A stretch of DNA of 64,000 bases from Ilumatobacteraceae bacterium (GTDB lineage: Bacteria > Actinomycetota > Acidimicrobiia > Acidimicrobiales > Ilumatobacteraceae): assembly GCA_021298435.1 (NCBI GenBank), contig JAJTFJ010000010.1, forward strand, positions 33,036 through 97,035, written 5' to 3'. Below the pieces are notes generated by a model that saw only the letters and a list, made by a program, of their open reading frames with translations, was not told the DNA's origin and searched no databases. Both the position numbers and the translations under genes were made by a program. Shown here in pieces: positions 16,373-26,200 of this stretch; positions within the stretch are counted from its first letter, which is position 1; every line of letters begins with the position of its first letter.

Positions 16373-16830
16373 AAAACGTTTTCGTGTATCTCGAGATGTA
16401 CACCGAGAACCGCTGCAACATCGAAACGAATCTGTAGTCCACGCTCATTCAATGTGCGCACAAAAGCAAACCCTGCTCGTTGCACTCTCTCTACTTTCAA
16501 TGGCGTCATCGCTTCAAGCGGTGATCCGAATGCAGCAGTGGCACGAGCCTTCACTTCGCACACAACAATGAGATTGCCACGACGTGCCACAACATCGAGT
16601 TCACCACCGCGCATTGTCCAATTCTGTGCAATGACTGTGAACCCGTGATCGATGTACCACTGGGCTGCACGATTCTCTGCCCATCGGGCACGCGCGAGTC
16701 GTTGTTGCGCTAAAGGACTTCGGGGCCGATGATGTCGTCCGACGGGAGTTCTTCCACGTTGACGTCCTTGAAGCTCAGCACCTTCACCGATGGAATGAAT
16801 CGGGTCTTGCGGTACATGTCCCATACCCAT
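16369..16830 (-). CDS. yraN: YraN/UPF0102 family endonuclease-like protein (start unresolved)
   Basis: The conserved core (RLARARWAENRAAQWYIDHG, then ELDVVARRGNLIVVCEVKAR) is the restriction-endonuclease-like UPF0102 fold. Family members usually start just before this core. Here no ATG, GTG or TTG exists in frame between the DUF2469 stop and the core. The first are ATGs at 16824 and 16830, which would overlap DUF2469 by over 110 nt and add a non-conserved leader. A rare start codon near the TTA at about 16708 is the alternative. Position after DUF2469 matches mycobacteria. Confidence 0.75.
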   Translation of the reverse strand: MGMGHVPQDPIHSIGEGAELQGRQRGRTPVGRHHRPRSPLAQQRLARARWAENRAAQWYIDHGFTVIAQNWTMRGGELDVVARRGNLIVVCEVKARATAAFGSPLEAMTPLKVERVQRAGFAFVRTLNERGLQIRFDVAAVLGVHLEIHENVF

Positions 16831-17021
16831 GCGTCTGTCATCTCCACTGTGATGAGTGGACGTGCGCTGTCACCAACAACATTGACGGTGACGGCGTTCG
16901 CCAAATAAAACCGGCGTTCGGTTTCGACGGCGTATCGGAACATGCCGACGACGTCTTGATACTCCTGAGCGAGTTTGTACTCGCGGTCAGCCTCGAAATC
17001 TTCGAGATCGTCTGAGTTCAC
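16710..17021 (-). CDS. DUF2469 conserved actinobacterial protein
   Basis: A 103-residue acidic protein (NSDDLEDFEADREYKLAQEY...) closely resembling the DUF2469 family (Rv2901c in M. tuberculosis), which is essentially confined to Actinobacteria. The function is unknown. The start is a GTG at 17021, just downstream of rplS. In mycobacteria lepB and rnhB separate it from rplS; here they are absent. Confidence 0.87.
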   Translation of the reverse strand: MNSDDLEDFEADREYKLAQEYQDVVGMFRYAVETERRFYLANAVTVNVVGDSARPLITVEMTDAWVWDMYRKTRFIPSVKVLSFKDVNVEELPSDDIIGPEVL

Positions 17022-17042
17022 CAGTGCCCAGAAAAGAGTGGC

Positions 17043-17390
17043 TTACGCTTCGCGCTTTTCGCGAATCTTTGCAGCCTTACCAACGCGATCGCGGAGGTAG
17101 TACAACTTCGCACGACGAACGTCGCCGCGACGGATGACCTCGATCTTTGCAACAGATGGGCTGTGCTTAGGGAAGGTGCGCTCAACGCCTACGCCGTAGG
17201 AGAGCTTGCGAACTGTGTAGGTCTCAGCAATGCCGGAACCCTGGATGGCCATGATGTTGCCCTGGAAAATCTGGATGCGCTCTTTGCCTGATTCAACAAC
17301 GCGCACGTGCACCTTGACTTCGTCACCGGGGAAGAAGGATGGGATGTCATCGCGCATGTTCTGATTGTCAACGATGTCTGTGCTCTTCAT
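17043..17390 (-). CDS. rplS: 50S ribosomal protein L19
   Basis: A 115-residue L19 with [15 protein letters not shown], the [10 protein letters not shown] core and [17 protein letters not shown]. It sits at the 30S/50S interface. It lies in the usual rpsP-khpA-rimM-trmD-rplS order. Confidence 0.97.
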   Translation of the reverse strand: MKSTDIVDNQNMRDDIPSFFPGDEVKVHVRVVESGKERIQIFQGNIMAIQGSGIAETYTVRKLSYGVGVERTFPKHSPSVAKIEVIRRGDVRRAKLYYLRDRVGKAAKIREKREA

Positions 17391-17423
17391 GATGTTTCCT
17401 TGGCGACTGAGATGTGGACGGCA

Positions 17424-18191
17424 CTAGGCCTGTTCGGGCTGACCCGAAGCGAAGATAGAAGGATACGAGGCGAAGGGCACCCCTTCCAACAGTGCTTTCT
17501 CAGCTTCTGTTAATCCCCCACGGGCTTCGATGATGTCGGGGCGCTGCTGCAGAGTGCGCCAGAGGGCCTGGGCATGGCGCCAGCGGGCCACTTTGGCATG
17601 ATCTCCCCCTCGGAGCACTTCGGGCACTTCCCAGCCCCGAAACTCTGCAGGGCGGGTGTACTGAGGCTCTTCCAAGAGCCCAGAGGATCCAAAACTCTCG
17701 GTCACCGGAGATTCCGAGTTCCCCATCACCCCTGGGATCAGGCGAGTCACGGCCTCGATCATGAGACACGCAGCCACTTCCCCGCCGGCCAAAACAACAT
17801 CGCCCACCGAGACCTCGTGGTCAACCAAGTGCTCTCGCACGCGCTGGTCGACGCCTTCGTAGCGGCCACACAACAAACTGAAACCTGAACTGGCAGCCAA
17901 TGCATGCGCCATGTCTTGGTCAAACTTTTGCCCTCCAGGGCCCAACAAAATGAGAGGCCGCGGTGGCTGGGTTGCTTCAACAGCGGCGAAGATCGGTTCG
18001 GGGCGCATCAACATTCCTGCACCACCGCCGAACGGGGTGTCATCAACACTGCGATGTACATCAGTGGAATAGTCACGAATGTTGTGATTACGCAGGTCAA
18101 TGGCGCCGGACGACCGGGCACGACCCAACAAACTGTGCGAGCAGAAGCCGTCCACCATTTCGGGGAACAGAGTGAAGACATCGATGCGCAC
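17424..18191 (-). CDS. trmD: tRNA (guanine37-N1)-methyltransferase
   Basis: A 255-residue SPOUT methyltransferase with the deep trefoil knot motif LLCGRYEGVDQRV and FGGGAGMLM. It methylates G37 to prevent frameshifting. GTG start at 18191. It lies between rimM and rplS. Confidence 0.97.
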   Translation of the reverse strand: MRIDVFTLFPEMVDGFCSHSLLGRARSSGAIDLRNHNIRDYSTDVHRSVDDTPFGGGAGMLMRPEPIFAAVEATQPPRPLILLGPGGQKFDQDMAHALAASSGFSLLCGRYEGVDQRVREHLVDHEVSVGDVVLAGGEVAACLMIEAVTRLIPGVMGNSESPVTESFGSSGLLEEPQYTRPAEFRGWEVPEVLRGGDHAKVARWRHAQALWRTLQQRPDIIEARGGLTEAEKALLEGVPFASYPSIFASGQPEQA

Positions 18192-18204
18192 GATGAAACG
18201 CTAC

Positions 18205-18711
18205 CTATTCGCCCGAGAGTGCTTCGCGCAACCCCGCAGGAGGGTTGATAACGGTGGTGTCGCCATCGGTGGAGACGATGAATGGTGCGGGCACGAGAAG
18301 TCCGCCCTCGATTTCCAAAATGTCGTGAGCAGGGTTCTGCAACACTCCGGTGCAGGTGCCCCATGCTTCCCCAGCCGTGTCCACCACGTTCGAACCAATC
18401 AACTGGTGCACCCAAAGACCGTCTTCGTTCTCGACAGGTTCGGCATAGAGAAACTTGTTTGTCAGCTTCTCTGCATCATTGCGATCATCGATGCCTTCGA
18501 AGTGAACAACGAAACGATCTTGTTGAGGGCGAACAGTTGCAATCGTGAGTGAGCGGTGTCCGGCTGATTCAACAATGGTGAATGTTGCACCGACAGCATG
18601 ACGTGATTCCACATCAGAAGTGAGGGAGATGAAGAGGTCGCCACGAACGCCGTGAGGCTTTCCGATGCGACCGACCTCGAGGAGGCCATCAGGAGGAGTG
18701 AGTGCGCTCAA
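18205..18711 (-). CDS. rimM: 16S rRNA processing protein RimM
   Basis: A 168-residue protein with an N-terminal RimM beta-barrel (VGRIGKPHGVRGDLFISLTS) and a C-terminal PRC-barrel (LWVHQLIGSNVVD...). It helps mature the 30S head. It has a TTG start at 18711, 6 nt after khpA. Confidence 0.94.
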   Translation of the reverse strand: MSALTPPDGLLEVGRIGKPHGVRGDLFISLTSDVESRHAVGATFTIVESAGHRSLTIATVRPQQDRFVVHFEGIDDRNDAEKLTNKFLYAEPVENEDGLWVHQLIGSNVVDTAGEAWGTCTGVLQNPAHDILEIEGGLLVPAPFIVSTDGDTTVINPPAGLREALSGE

Positions 18712-18717
18712 GAATGA

Positions 18718-18993
18718 TTACGCGTCAACAAAGTCGACGTCGACATCGACATCGTCATTTGTTGCAGCAGCACGCACAACAGTGCGAATGCTTTGTGCGG
18801 TACGGCCACGACGGCCGATTACACGACCAAGATCGCCAGGACCGACTCGAACCTCGAGGAGGATTTTGTCGCCTTTGCCAGGACCAGAAGTGACATTGAC
18901 AGCATCTGCATCATCAACAATGCTGCGCACGATGTGCGTCAACACCGCAGTTGCGATGGGTGCTTCAAGTGTGTTCGCGTCGAACTCTGACAC
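18718..18993 (-). CDS. khpA: KH-domain RNA-binding protein KhpA
   Basis: A 91-residue KH protein with the GxxG loop in RVIGRRGRTAQSIRTV and a short acidic tail (DDVDVDVDFVDA). The GTG at 18993 is 4 nt after the rpsP stop; a longer frame into rpsP is rejected. Members bind RNA and pair with KhpB. Confidence 0.9.
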   Translation of the reverse strand: MSEFDANTLEAPIATAVLTHIVRSIVDDADAVNVTSGPGKGDKILLEVRVGPGDLGRVIGRRGRTAQSIRTVVRAAATNDDVDVDVDFVDA

Positions 18994-18997
18994 GGGA

Positions 18998-19267
18998 CTA
19001 CTTGGACTTGGCTGCGGTGAACTGTGCCCAGGCGCCGCTGATTTCGAGAAGCTTGCGAACGCGCTCAGTGGGCTGTGCACCCTGCATGAGCCACTTCACG
19101 GCCTTGTCGTTGTCGATTGTGATTGTCGATGGCTCGGTGCGTGGGTTGTACTGACCGAGGATCTCGATGAAGCGACCGTCGCGTGCACGACGAGAGTCAG
19201 CTGCAATAACGCGGTACTGAGGTTGCTTGGTCTTGCCGACGCGTGTGAGGCGGATTTTGACTGCCAT
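18998..19267 (-). CDS. rpsP: 30S ribosomal protein S16
   Basis: An 89-residue S16 starting [19 protein letters not shown], with [17 protein letters not shown]. An AGGAG ribosome site precedes the ATG. It heads the rpsP-khpA-rimM-trmD-rplS operon. Confidence 0.98.
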   Translation of the reverse strand: MAVKIRLTRVGKTKQPQYRVIAADSRRARDGRFIEILGQYNPRTEPSTITIDNDKAVKWLMQGAQPTERVRKLLEISGAWAQFTAAKSK

Positions 19268-19368
19268 GTTGCGAATTCTCCTGAAAGGGCCCCTTTTCGG
19301 GGACTAGGTAAGGCTAGCGGTGGAAAACCCGAGACCCCAACGGGCGGGACAGGGTTTCGGCCAACGAA

Positions 19369-20805
19369 TTATTTGAAAAATGGGGGCAGACCAGGGCTGC
19401 CATCAGCGCCGGGGAGTCCCGGAATGCCACCTTGGCCCCCAAACATGTCCCCCAACTGCTGCATCGCTTGACGCTTATTGATCTTGCCGGGCTTGCCTTT
19501 TCCACCCCTGCCCTGAGGCTTGGCGAGGCCGCCCATCTTCTTCATCATCTTTTGCATCTCGGTGAATTGCTTGACCAAACGGTTGATGTCGGCCACCTCG
19601 GTGCCGCTGCCCTTGGCAATACGGCTGCGGCGACTGCCGTTGATGATGCTCGGATCACGACGCTCTTCGAGAGTCATCGACCGAATGATTGCCTCGGTGA
19701 CTTTGACCTGGTCATCACCAATCTGAGCGTTCTTCATCTCCTTGGGCATTCCTGGGAGCATTCCCATGATGCCCGACAAAGGACCCATCTTCTTGAGTTG
19801 CTGTAGTTGCTCGAGGAAGTCTTCAAGGGTGAACTGACCCTCGAGCATTCGCTGCGCTGCTTCTTCTGCTTTGTCCTGTTCGAAAACTTTTTCGGCCTGC
19901 TCGATGAGTGTGAGCATGTCGCCCATGCCAAGGATGCGTCCTGCCATGCGATCAGGGTGGAACTGTTCGAAGGCGTCAATCTTTTCACCGGTCGCAGCGA
20001 ACGCAATCGGACGACCAATGACTGTCTTGACAGAGAGTGCAGCACCACCGCGCGCATCGCCATCAAGCTTCGAGAGAATCACACCATCAATTGAGAGACG
20101 CTGATGGAATGCATCGGCAACACTGACGGCGTCTTGACCTGTCATTGCATCAACAACGAGGAATGTGTAGTTCGGCTTCACAGTTGTTGAAATGTCTGCG
20201 ACCTGTCGCATCATTTCTTCGTCAATGGCAAGACGCCCAGCGGTGTCAACAATGACAACGTCCTTGCCGAGTCGCTTTGCTTCCTCAAGACCACGACGCG
20301 CAGTTGCAACAGGATCACCTGGTTCTGAGAAGACAGGAACGCTGATCTGATTACCAAGTGTCCGCAACTGCTCAACAGCAGCAGGGCGCTGTAGGTCGGC
20401 ACCAATCAGGATTGGCTGACGACCCTGCGACTTAAACCATCGTGCAAGCTTCGCGGCGCTTGTGGTTTTACCTGAGCCCTGAAGACCAGCCATCAACACA
20501 ACTGTGGGGGGCTGACTTGCATACGTGATCTTGAGTGTCTCGCCACCCAACATCGCAACGAGTTCGGCATTAACAATCTTGATGATTTGCTGGCTTGGGT
20601 CGAGAGCCTCAGAGACTGTTGCACCGACGGCCTGCTCGCGAATTCGCGCAACGACATCTCGAACGACACCAATATTGACGTCAGCTTCCAGGAGAGCGGT
20701 GCGAATTTCGCTCATCACCTCATCGACATCGGCCTCAGTGAGACGGCCTTTGCCCTTCAGTCGCTTGACTATTCCTTGTAAGCGGTCGCCGAGTGAATCA
20801 AACAT
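19369..20805 (-). CDS. ffh: Signal recognition particle protein Ffh
   Basis: A 478-residue SRP54 homologue. The N domain (1-90) is followed by the G domain with GLQGSGKTTSAAK, VDTAGRL and SKLDGDARGGAAL. The M domain is methionine-rich and ends in a Gly/Pro-rich tail. It binds 4.5S RNA and signal peptides; FtsY, its receptor, is two genes upstream. No 4.5S RNA gene was recognised in the window. Confidence 0.97.
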   Translation of the reverse strand: MFDSLGDRLQGIVKRLKGKGRLTEADVDEVMSEIRTALLEADVNIGVVRDVVARIREQAVGATVSEALDPSQQIIKIVNAELVAMLGGETLKITYASQPPTVVLMAGLQGSGKTTSAAKLARWFKSQGRQPILIGADLQRPAAVEQLRTLGNQISVPVFSEPGDPVATARRGLEEAKRLGKDVVIVDTAGRLAIDEEMMRQVADISTTVKPNYTFLVVDAMTGQDAVSVADAFHQRLSIDGVILSKLDGDARGGAALSVKTVIGRPIAFAATGEKIDAFEQFHPDRMAGRILGMGDMLTLIEQAEKVFEQDKAEEAAQRMLEGQFTLEDFLEQLQQLKKMGPLSGIMGMLPGMPKEMKNAQIGDDQVKVTEAIIRSMTLEERRDPSIINGSRRSRIAKGSGTEVADINRLVKQFTEMQKMMKKMGGLAKPQGRGGKGKPGKINKRQAMQQLGDMFGGQGGIPGLPGADGSPGLPPFFK

Positions 20806-20840
20806 CGTTGTTCAGGTTACCGACTAAGAGTTCGGCCTGA

Positions 20841-22109
20841 TTAGCCCACTGTGATGGCGATGACGATGCCTTTTTTCACGCTGAGATTCACTCGATTTTC
20901 CAAGTAATCCTGGGTCAACATGAAAGATTCGCCGTCACGGGCAGCAACCCGAACCAGCCAACCATTCGCCATCGCCACCTTGGTTGCCTCTTCCTCGGGA
21001 AGACCAAGGAGTTGCTGTGCGCTGTTTTCATCTAATGGTTGTGCAGGTGCTGGTGGCACGTCTCCCCCGCTCACTGGCACTGTGTCCGTGCTCACCACAG
21101 CATTTTTACGAAATGCAAGATGCTTATCGGTGATCGCCATCACTGTTCCGACATCACCATCAATATTGAAAAAGGTATACGCGGGTAACAACATGTGAGT
21201 GAGGTTTGCGAGTTTGGTTTCCATCAGTGTGAAACGAACGCCTGTGATGGGCACGACAGTTTGCGAAGACGTTCCAGGAGATGAAGGTGTTGAAGAAACT
21301 GATGTCGCTGCGAGACGTGTAACGGCACCGATTGTCGCATACGCAGGATTGTTCAATCGCTTCACAGCTTCAGCCGGAGTGAGAATAGGAAAACGTCCCG
21401 CCATGGCAATTGCAATCATCGGACCCGATGCGGACAGCACATCACCGTTTGCATCGAAAATGAATTGCGTTGCAAGGTTCGTTTCCACCCCACCCAGTGT
21501 CAGGTAGCCCGTGACCGTTGTAGAACCGTTCACTTGCACAGCCGAGAGCGGATAGTTAGTCGGCACCATGTCTGCACGAGCAAGAATTTGGTTCGTCCGA
21601 CGAATTGCTTCACCAGCGGACAACAAAGATGTCTGCACTGACGATGTTGTGTCGCAACCTCTGCTCGGATCTGCACACCCAGGTGCAGACTGCTGTGCAC
21701 CATTGCTGTATGTCCACCAGCCACCTGCTTCATCAACAAAAAGATTCGCGTAGCGTTCTGGATTCACAGCGTCTTTGATGACAAAAGAATTGTCATCCAC
21801 TCTTTCAGTGACGCCATTGATATTCAGAGCATCAGCAATCTTGGCTAACTCCCCTGCTGGTTTCCTGCGACGTCCGATCGACCACGCAAGAAGGCGGTCT
21901 CCCAAATCAGGAAGCGGTCCGCGTACATCGAACGTGACCGTGTTGGGCACAGAGTCAACAGGGCTTGCTTCTTGCTCCAGCGCCATGCGCACCAGTCCCG
22001 ATTGGCTCTGGGACGAGGCGAGCAACAACTGCACGGGGCTTTCGTTTGCACACGACGTCACACCAATGGTGCACGCCATGAGAAGAGAAAGAAAAGGAGC
22101 GCGCTTCAT
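20841..22109 (-). CDS. Lipoprotein with C-terminal I78-like module
   Basis: A 422-residue protein with a lipoprotein signal (KRAPFLSLLMACTIGVTSC, Cys20 lipidated), hence anchored outside the membrane. The long middle part (50-350) has no recognised family. The last ~55 residues (GLPEEEATKVAMANGWLVRV ... DYLENRVNLSV.KGIVI) resemble the small I78/potato-inhibitor-I-like fold seen at the C-terminus of actinobacterial secreted proteins (from memory). It sits between ffh and ftsY. The inhibitor role is not established. Confidence 0.7.
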   Translation of the reverse strand: MKRAPFLSLLMACTIGVTSCANESPVQLLLASSQSQSGLVRMALEQEASPVDSVPNTVTFDVRGPLPDLGDRLLAWSIGRRRKPAGELAKIADALNINGVTERVDDNSFVIKDAVNPERYANLFVDEAGGWWTYSNGAQQSAPGCADPSRGCDTTSSVQTSLLSAGEAIRRTNQILARADMVPTNYPLSAVQVNGSTTVTGYLTLGGVETNLATQFIFDANGDVLSASGPMIAIAMAGRFPILTPAEAVKRLNNPAYATIGAVTRLAATSVSSTPSSPGTSSQTVVPITGVRFTLMETKLANLTHMLLPAYTFFNIDGDVGTVMAITDKHLAFRKNAVVSTDTVPVSGGDVPPAPAQPLDENSAQQLLGLPEEEATKVAMANGWLVRVAARDGESFMLTQDYLENRVNLSVKKGIVIAITVG

Positions 22110-22127
22110 GTGATGAGAAGCGTAGAA

Positions 22128-23270
22128 CTATTCGAAGAGGGCGGAGACGTATTCCGCTGGGTCAAACACCACGAGATCATGGGCACCTTCACCGAGACCC
22201 ACCAATTTCACAGGAATACCAAGATCAGTTTCGATGGCGAACACGATTCCGCCTTTGGCGGAGCCATCTAGTTTGGTGAGAACAACACCAGTGACATCTG
22301 TTGCTGCAGCGAATTCGCGTGCTTGCGACAACCCGTTCTGACCAGTGGTTGCATCAATCACGAGGAGAACCTCATTCACGGTTCCCTCTGCCTTATCGGC
22401 AACACGGCGGACTTTCTTGAGCTCTTCCATAAGGTTTGACTTGTTCTGCAAGCGACCAGCGGTGTCGCCTAAGACCAAATCAATTCCTTTTGCTGACGCA
22501 CTTTGAATTCCGTCGAAGATGACGGAGGCTGGGTCTCCACCTTCTGCACCGCGTACATACGCAGCACCACAACGTTCCGCCCACACCAGCAATTGTTCAG
22601 CAGCCGCAGCACGGAAGGTGTCACCGGCAGCCATCAGGACAGTTGTCCCAAGTGCGGTCTGCGCGGTGCCGATCTTTCCGATGGTTGTGGTCTTACCCAC
22701 GCCGTTCACTCCGACAAACAACCACACATTTGGCTTCTTGTCAGCATCAAGATGCAAGCTGCGATCTGTTGTCGTCAACTGGGCCGTCATCGCTTCGCGC
22801 AAAGCATTGATTGCATCATCAGGAGTGCGAATGGTTCCTGCTTTTGCAGCGGCACGCAGTGGGTCAAGCAAACGCGTTGTGAGTCCGATGCCGATATCAG
22901 CACGTAGAAGTGTTTCTTCGAGTTCTTCCCAAGTGCCGGCATCAATAGAACCGCGACCGCGAATGGATTGGAAAGCTGACGCGAACAAACTGCGTGTGCG
23001 CCCCGCCCGTTCCTTCACCGTCACTTCGTCTGGTTCGGCTGTAGGGCCGGCACCTAATTCGTCACTTTTCGCAGGCTCTAACGTTTCCGAATCAGGTCCG
23101 GCCCACGCCGAACCCGTCGCCCCCATTGCTGATTCAGTAGTAGCAGCGGCGCCCGCCGATCCTGCCGCAGCCGATTTAGTGCGACGATTACGGAGAAAGA
23201 CGATGCCGCCGGAGAGCAGAACGAGAATGACGATGAGAAGGACGATGTTGGTCGTCGATGACTCAAACAC
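22128..23270 (-). CDS. ftsY: SRP receptor FtsY
   Basis: A 380-residue receptor. An N-terminal membrane helix (about 8-26, IVLLIVILVLLSGGIVFL) and an acidic/Ala-rich linker precede the NG domain with GVNGVGKTTTIGK, DTAGR and TKLDGSAKGG. The third motif reads GDTAGRLQNK where IDTAGRL is typical. The GTG at 23270 starts 2 nt after the smc stop, implying coupling. Confidence 0.96.
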   Translation of the reverse strand: MFESSTTNIVLLIVILVLLSGGIVFLRNRRTKSAAAGSAGAAATTESAMGATGSAWAGPDSETLEPAKSDELGAGPTAEPDEVTVKERAGRTRSLFASAFQSIRGRGSIDAGTWEELEETLLRADIGIGLTTRLLDPLRAAAKAGTIRTPDDAINALREAMTAQLTTTDRSLHLDADKKPNVWLFVGVNGVGKTTTIGKIGTAQTALGTTVLMAAGDTFRAAAAEQLLVWAERCGAAYVRGAEGGDPASVIFDGIQSASAKGIDLVLGDTAGRLQNKSNLMEELKKVRRVADKAEGTVNEVLLVIDATTGQNGLSQAREFAAATDVTGVVLTKLDGSAKGGIVFAIETDLGIPVKLVGLGEGAHDLVVFDPAEYVSALFE

Positions 23271-23272
23271 GA

Positions 23273-26200
23273 CTAGTTCCCTGCAGTGTTGCTTGCGCGC
23301 TCAGACACAACTTTGGACGATCCGCCCGGCTGCATCGAGACTCCCAGCAAGCAGTCGGCTGCTTCCATGGTGCGCTTTTGGTGACTCACGATGATGAGCT
23401 GCGCATCACGACGGAACTCTTGCACGAGTCCGAGGAATCGATGCAGGTTCACATCGTCGAGAGCAGCTTCAACTTCGTCCATGACATAGAACGGAGATGG
23501 ACGACTGCGGAACACAGCAAACAAGTACGCCAGCGCAGTCAGCGAACGCTCACCACCAGAGAGAAGAGACAACTTCTTGAATGTCTTTCCGGGAGGAGTT
23601 GCTTCCACTTCGATACCGGTGTTCAGCATGTCTCCCGGAGTGGTGAGAGCAAGCTTGCCCTTACCACCGGGGAACAACAACTGGAACAAGTCGGTGAAGT
23701 TCTTGCTGACGTCTTCGAATGCTGTCGCAAAGACTGACTGGATCTCTTCGTCAATCGCTGCAATGACCTGTGCGAGTTCACGACGGGAGTTACGCACGTC
23801 ATTGAGTTGCTCTTCCAAGAATGTGTGGCGCTCTTGCAGTTCTGTGAACTCTTGCAACGCCAGTGGGTTAATCGGGCCCATCAAACGGATGTCGCGCTCT
23901 AGCGCACGAGCACGATCAGCATGATCAACACCTTCGGCAACCTCTGGCATCGGAGAAGCCTCTGCCACTTCTGGCTCCACTTCAAGCTCGCGGCGAATCA
24001 ATTCAATTGCAGCCTCGAGACGCATGCGGGTCTCGGCCTCTTCAACATCAACGCGGCGTCCACGCTCACGAAGAGCTTCGAGTTGCTGTTCTGCTTCCGT
24101 ACGACCTCTGCGTGCAACGTCAAGACGAGTGGTGATCTCGCGCACTTCATCACTTTGACGGCGACGCATCTCATACAACTCTGCAAGACGTGATTCAGCG
24201 GCAACGCGGTGGCCATCTACTAAATCACCAAGACGTGTGATCGCAAGAAGTGATGCCTCTATGCGCTGACGACGCACACCCGCTTCTGCACGAGCAGCGG
24301 TATCAACTTCCAAACGACGATCAGTTTCTTCCAAGCGCTGCTTCAGGAATTGATCGCGCTCACGCAACCCAGCAAGACGAACTTCAAGGTCTTTACGACG
24401 CATTGCCATGTGTGTGGCTTTTGAATCAATCGCTGCACGTGCTTCGCCCTGCGCCTTTGCCGCTGCAATTTCTGCAGCTTCTGATTCTTCAAGTGCCGGA
24501 AGAAGTCCTTCGAGTTCTGAGACGCGCTGCTGATAGCCATCAACACGACCGCGGATGTCATCAAGAGAACCCAGCGTCATTTCACGTTCGGCACCATTCG
24601 AGCGGCGATCGTTGGTCGTCTTTGCAAGACGCTCGTTTGCCGCTTCCACTGCGCGTACTTGACGGTCAAGCTTTGTTTGCGTGTCATTGATGCGAGTACG
24701 AGCAGCCACAAGCAACCTGCGCTGATTCTCTACCTCTGCATCAAGGGCTTGCAGTTCTGCCGTCGCAGTTGCAACTTCAGTACGAGTTTCTTCAATGACT
24801 TCGATGGAACCCACTTCATCGGCGGCACCAAGACGCCACCCTGAAGGAGCCAACTTGTCACCACGGCGAGTCACCACAACCGCGGAAGAATTTGCTTCAA
24901 CAATGTCGATGGCGCCCGCAATGTCTGTGGAGCAACCCACGGACGACAACAACGAGTCGAGCAGTGCTCCGAGTTGTGCTGGCGCACCATTGGCCGGACG
25001 GACATGCGAACGAACTGATTCAACACCTTGTGGGAGCGAGCCCGATGCTCCACGATTCAAGCCAAGTGCAATGACTGCGCCATTGTGATCGACATTGCGC
25101 AATTGATCGATGGCCCGACGTGCCGATGCTGGGTCAGAGACAACAATGGACGCCAAGGTGTCGCCCAGAGCAGCCTTCACTGCTGCATCCCAACCTTGAT
25201 CAATATCAAGAAGGTCAACAAGCGCTCCGACAACACCCTCGATCTGAGCCAGATGTTCTGCACCGGTGCGTGCACGAGTAGATGCCATTGCGGCTTCCAA
25301 CGCTTCTAAACGAGCAGAAGCACGTGCAGCACGACGCTCAGCAGTGGCGCGACCTTGTTGTGCGACATCACCAGCATTCTCGGCAACGTCTCGTTCTTGC
25401 TCTGCAGTTGCAAGCTCCGACCGAAGAATTCCAACAGCGGATTCTGCCTGCGTGAGTTCTGCCTGCAATCCATCAATGGTGCCGACAAATGCATTGTCAC
25501 GATTCTCAATCTGTTCAATTCGTGCTTGCAGTTTTTGAATCTCACCGGCGCCTTGTTCCACGGTGTTGCGCAGCGTGCGCAACTCCCCGCGTACTTCAGC
25601 GGCCGCAGTGGAGGCTTCGTTGCCCTGCACCGTATGGAAGAGACCTTGTTCATTGCGTTCACGTTCAAACGCATCCTCTTCGACCTGGAGAGAATCGCTC
25701 TCGCCCATTGCGATCGTGAGTCCACGCTCCACCTCGGCAAGGTCTTCGCGCATTTCTGCAGCGTCTGCTTCAAGAGCAGCCACAACATCCTCTGCAATGA
25801 ACTGACCTTGGTCGCGCTCCATCGAACGGCGGCGCTCCGCAATGACTGCAACGAGTCCACGAGCACGCTCACGTAGCTGCTCCACTTTCATGAGCTCATC
25901 GTTGAGACCTGATGCACCACGGGCGGTGAGTTCTTCCTCCGCGGTACGAACATCGACTTCCAGCTTGCTCATCAGCTCACGAAGATCGCGTTCTGCAGAA
26001 TCGCTGCCCGCTTTTTCTGTCTCAAGTTGCCCAAGCTTCTCGCGCAACCCGGCGACTTCGCGGCCCGACAGATACAAACGCAGTGCACGGAGCTCTCCGA
26101 CAACTTCTTCGTATCGCTTTGCCGCTTCTGCTTGACGCTCAAGGGGGCGCAACTGGCGACGCACTTCACGAATGAGGTCTTGAACGCGCAACAAATTTGC

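Noticed and set aside
19268-19368. 4.5S RNA or another small RNA between ffh and rpsP
   Set aside because: Only about 100 bp with a 4-bp hairpin and the rpsP ribosome site; no SRP RNA tetraloop/domain IV pattern.
22519-23394. Long plus-strand open frame of 291 codons opposite ftsY
   Set aside because: It is antisense to a clearly conserved ftsY/smc junction, shows no domain and looks like a codon-bias shadow.
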